DNA of 64,000 nt from Dehalococcoides mccartyi 195 (GTDB lineage Bacteria; Chloroflexota; Dehalococcoidia; Dehalococcoidales; Dehalococcoidaceae). Below the pieces are notes generated by a model. It did no database searches and was not told the DNA's origin. It was given only the letters and a program-made list of their open reading frames with translations. Shown one piece after another: positions 63,358 through 64,000 of this stretch. Position numbers and translations under genes: made by a program. Each line of letters opens with the position of its first letter. Within the stretch, counting starts at the first letter, position 1. The stretch lies in contig NC_002936.3 of NCBI RefSeq assembly GCF_000011905.1, positions 372,001 to 436,000 on the forward strand. The letters run 5' to 3'.

Positions 63358-64000
63358 TGTTTTATTACCCTCGGTATCATTCCGGCTCTCAGCGCCAGAT
63401 CAGCCAGCACTATACAGGTCATAGCTTCCACTACGGAAACTGCCCTGGGTACAATGCAGGTATCATGGCGGCCGCGTATTTCCAGACTGGTATTGGTCAT
63501 GGTATCAATATTTACGGTAGGCTGGGATAAAGATATGGAGGGGGTGGGTTTTACGGCTACCCTGAACTGAAGCGGCATACCGTCTGAGATTCCGCCCAGT
63601 ACACCGCCGCATTTGTTGCTGGTGGTGCGTATGTGGTTAGCCTGAATACTAAAAGGGTCGTTGTTTTTTGAACCGCGCAGGCGTGAAGCTTCAAAACCTG
63701 CCCCGAATTCCACCCCTTTTACCGCCGGAATGGCAAACATGGCTTTGGCCAGTTCGCCTTCCAGAGTATCAAACACCGGCTCTCCCAGACCAACCGGCAG
63801 ATTAAGCCCTAAGCACTCTACCACCCCGCCCAGACTGTCACCCTCTTCGGCGGCTTGCTGGATAAGTGCCAGCATTTTCTTGGTGGCTGTAAGGTCAGGG
63901 CAGTTTACATCACTCTGGCTGATATTCTGGCGGATATCTTTGGTTTTGGGCAGTTTAGCCACTATGCCGCCCAGTTCGGCGGTATAGCCAATCACCTCAA
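63354..64000 (-). CDS. aroC: Chorismate synthase, C-terminal part (cut by window end)
   Basis: AroC forms chorismate from EPSP using reduced flavin. About 215 residues are visible, without the N-terminus. Motifs include [21 protein letters not shown], the substrate-binding [14 protein letters not shown] and the SGI-like [15 protein letters not shown], then [11 protein letters not shown] near the end. It is the upstream gene of aroC-pheA-tyrA; other aromatic genes probably follow beyond the window. Confidence 0.96.
   Translation of the reverse strand, partial: EVIGYTAELGGIVAKLPKTKDIRQNISQSDVNCPDLTATKKMLALIQQAAEEGDSLGGVVECLGLNLPVGLGEPVFDTLEGELAKAMFAIPAVKGVEFGAGFEASRLRGSKNNDPFSIQANHIRTTSNKCGGVLGGISDGMPLQFRVAVKPTPSISLSQPTVNIDTMTNTSLEIRGRHDTCIVPRAVSVVEAMTCIVLADLALRAGMIPRVIKQ

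Overview
This window is ordinary chromosomal core sequence from an anaerobic bacterium, most likely Dehalococcoides mccartyi or a close Chloroflexota relative. That assignment is inferred from protein flavour and gene content: a two-subunit class I fumarase, a split aconitase-family enzyme, rubrerythrin, RNase J, a TsaB-HAD fusion, many small zinc-ribbon proteins, and moderate GC with very tight gene packing. No search was run. There is no prophage, IS element, CRISPR array or reductive dehalogenase gene. One tRNA gene and no rRNA gene were found.

Layout. 1-5.6 kb: ftsH start (cut by the window edge), an endonuclease IV-like gene, rsfS, then a minus-strand operon thiL-tsaE-tsaB/HAD-ndk. 5.6-10 kb: a compact plus-strand operon of two paralogous MenG/UbiE-type methyltransferases, a dehydroquinate-synthase-like cyclase, a UbiA-type prenyltransferase and a third methyltransferase, behind a structured leader. 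This is the best candidate here for an undescribed pathway. 10-20.6 kb: phosphoesterase, rsmA-ispE, rubrerythrin, K+ channel, tRNA nucleotidyltransferase, an ABC-2 exporter, a nucleotide kinase with dCMP deaminase, a lipid kinase, dCTP deaminase and a zinc-ribbon protein. 20.6-31 kb: a polar amino acid ABC transporter, degV, tRNA-Met, corA, a queuosine-precursor-type transporter, a metallo-beta-lactamase protein, and nnr, coaX and coaBC. 31-41.4 kb: valS, a NarL-type two-component pair, and glyA-prs-secA. 41.4-51.3 kb: a frameshifted uracil-DNA glycosylase, RNase J, ftsK, then uvrB-ruvA-ruvC-yebC, acpS and an orphan NuoE-like protein. 51.5-59 kb: a carboxyltransferase followed by an incomplete TCA module (aconitase-like pair, isocitrate dehydrogenase, malate dehydrogenase, fumarase). 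59-64 kb: NUDIX, GNAT, NAD kinase, a TatA-like membrane protein, and the aromatic amino acid operon aroC-pheA-tyrA, with aroC cut by the window end.

Several themes recur. Genes overlap by 1-4 bases in many operons. Promoters often carry an extended -10 (TGn before the -10), and TATCAT and TATAAT boxes are frequent. At least six genes have a -10 box only 5-9 bases before the start codon, which predicts leaderless mRNAs. The biosynthetic content covers CoA (coaX, coaBC), NAD(P) (nadK, nnr), thiamine diphosphate (thiL), isoprenoids (ispE), deoxyuridylate supply by cytosine deamination, and phenylalanine and tyrosine.
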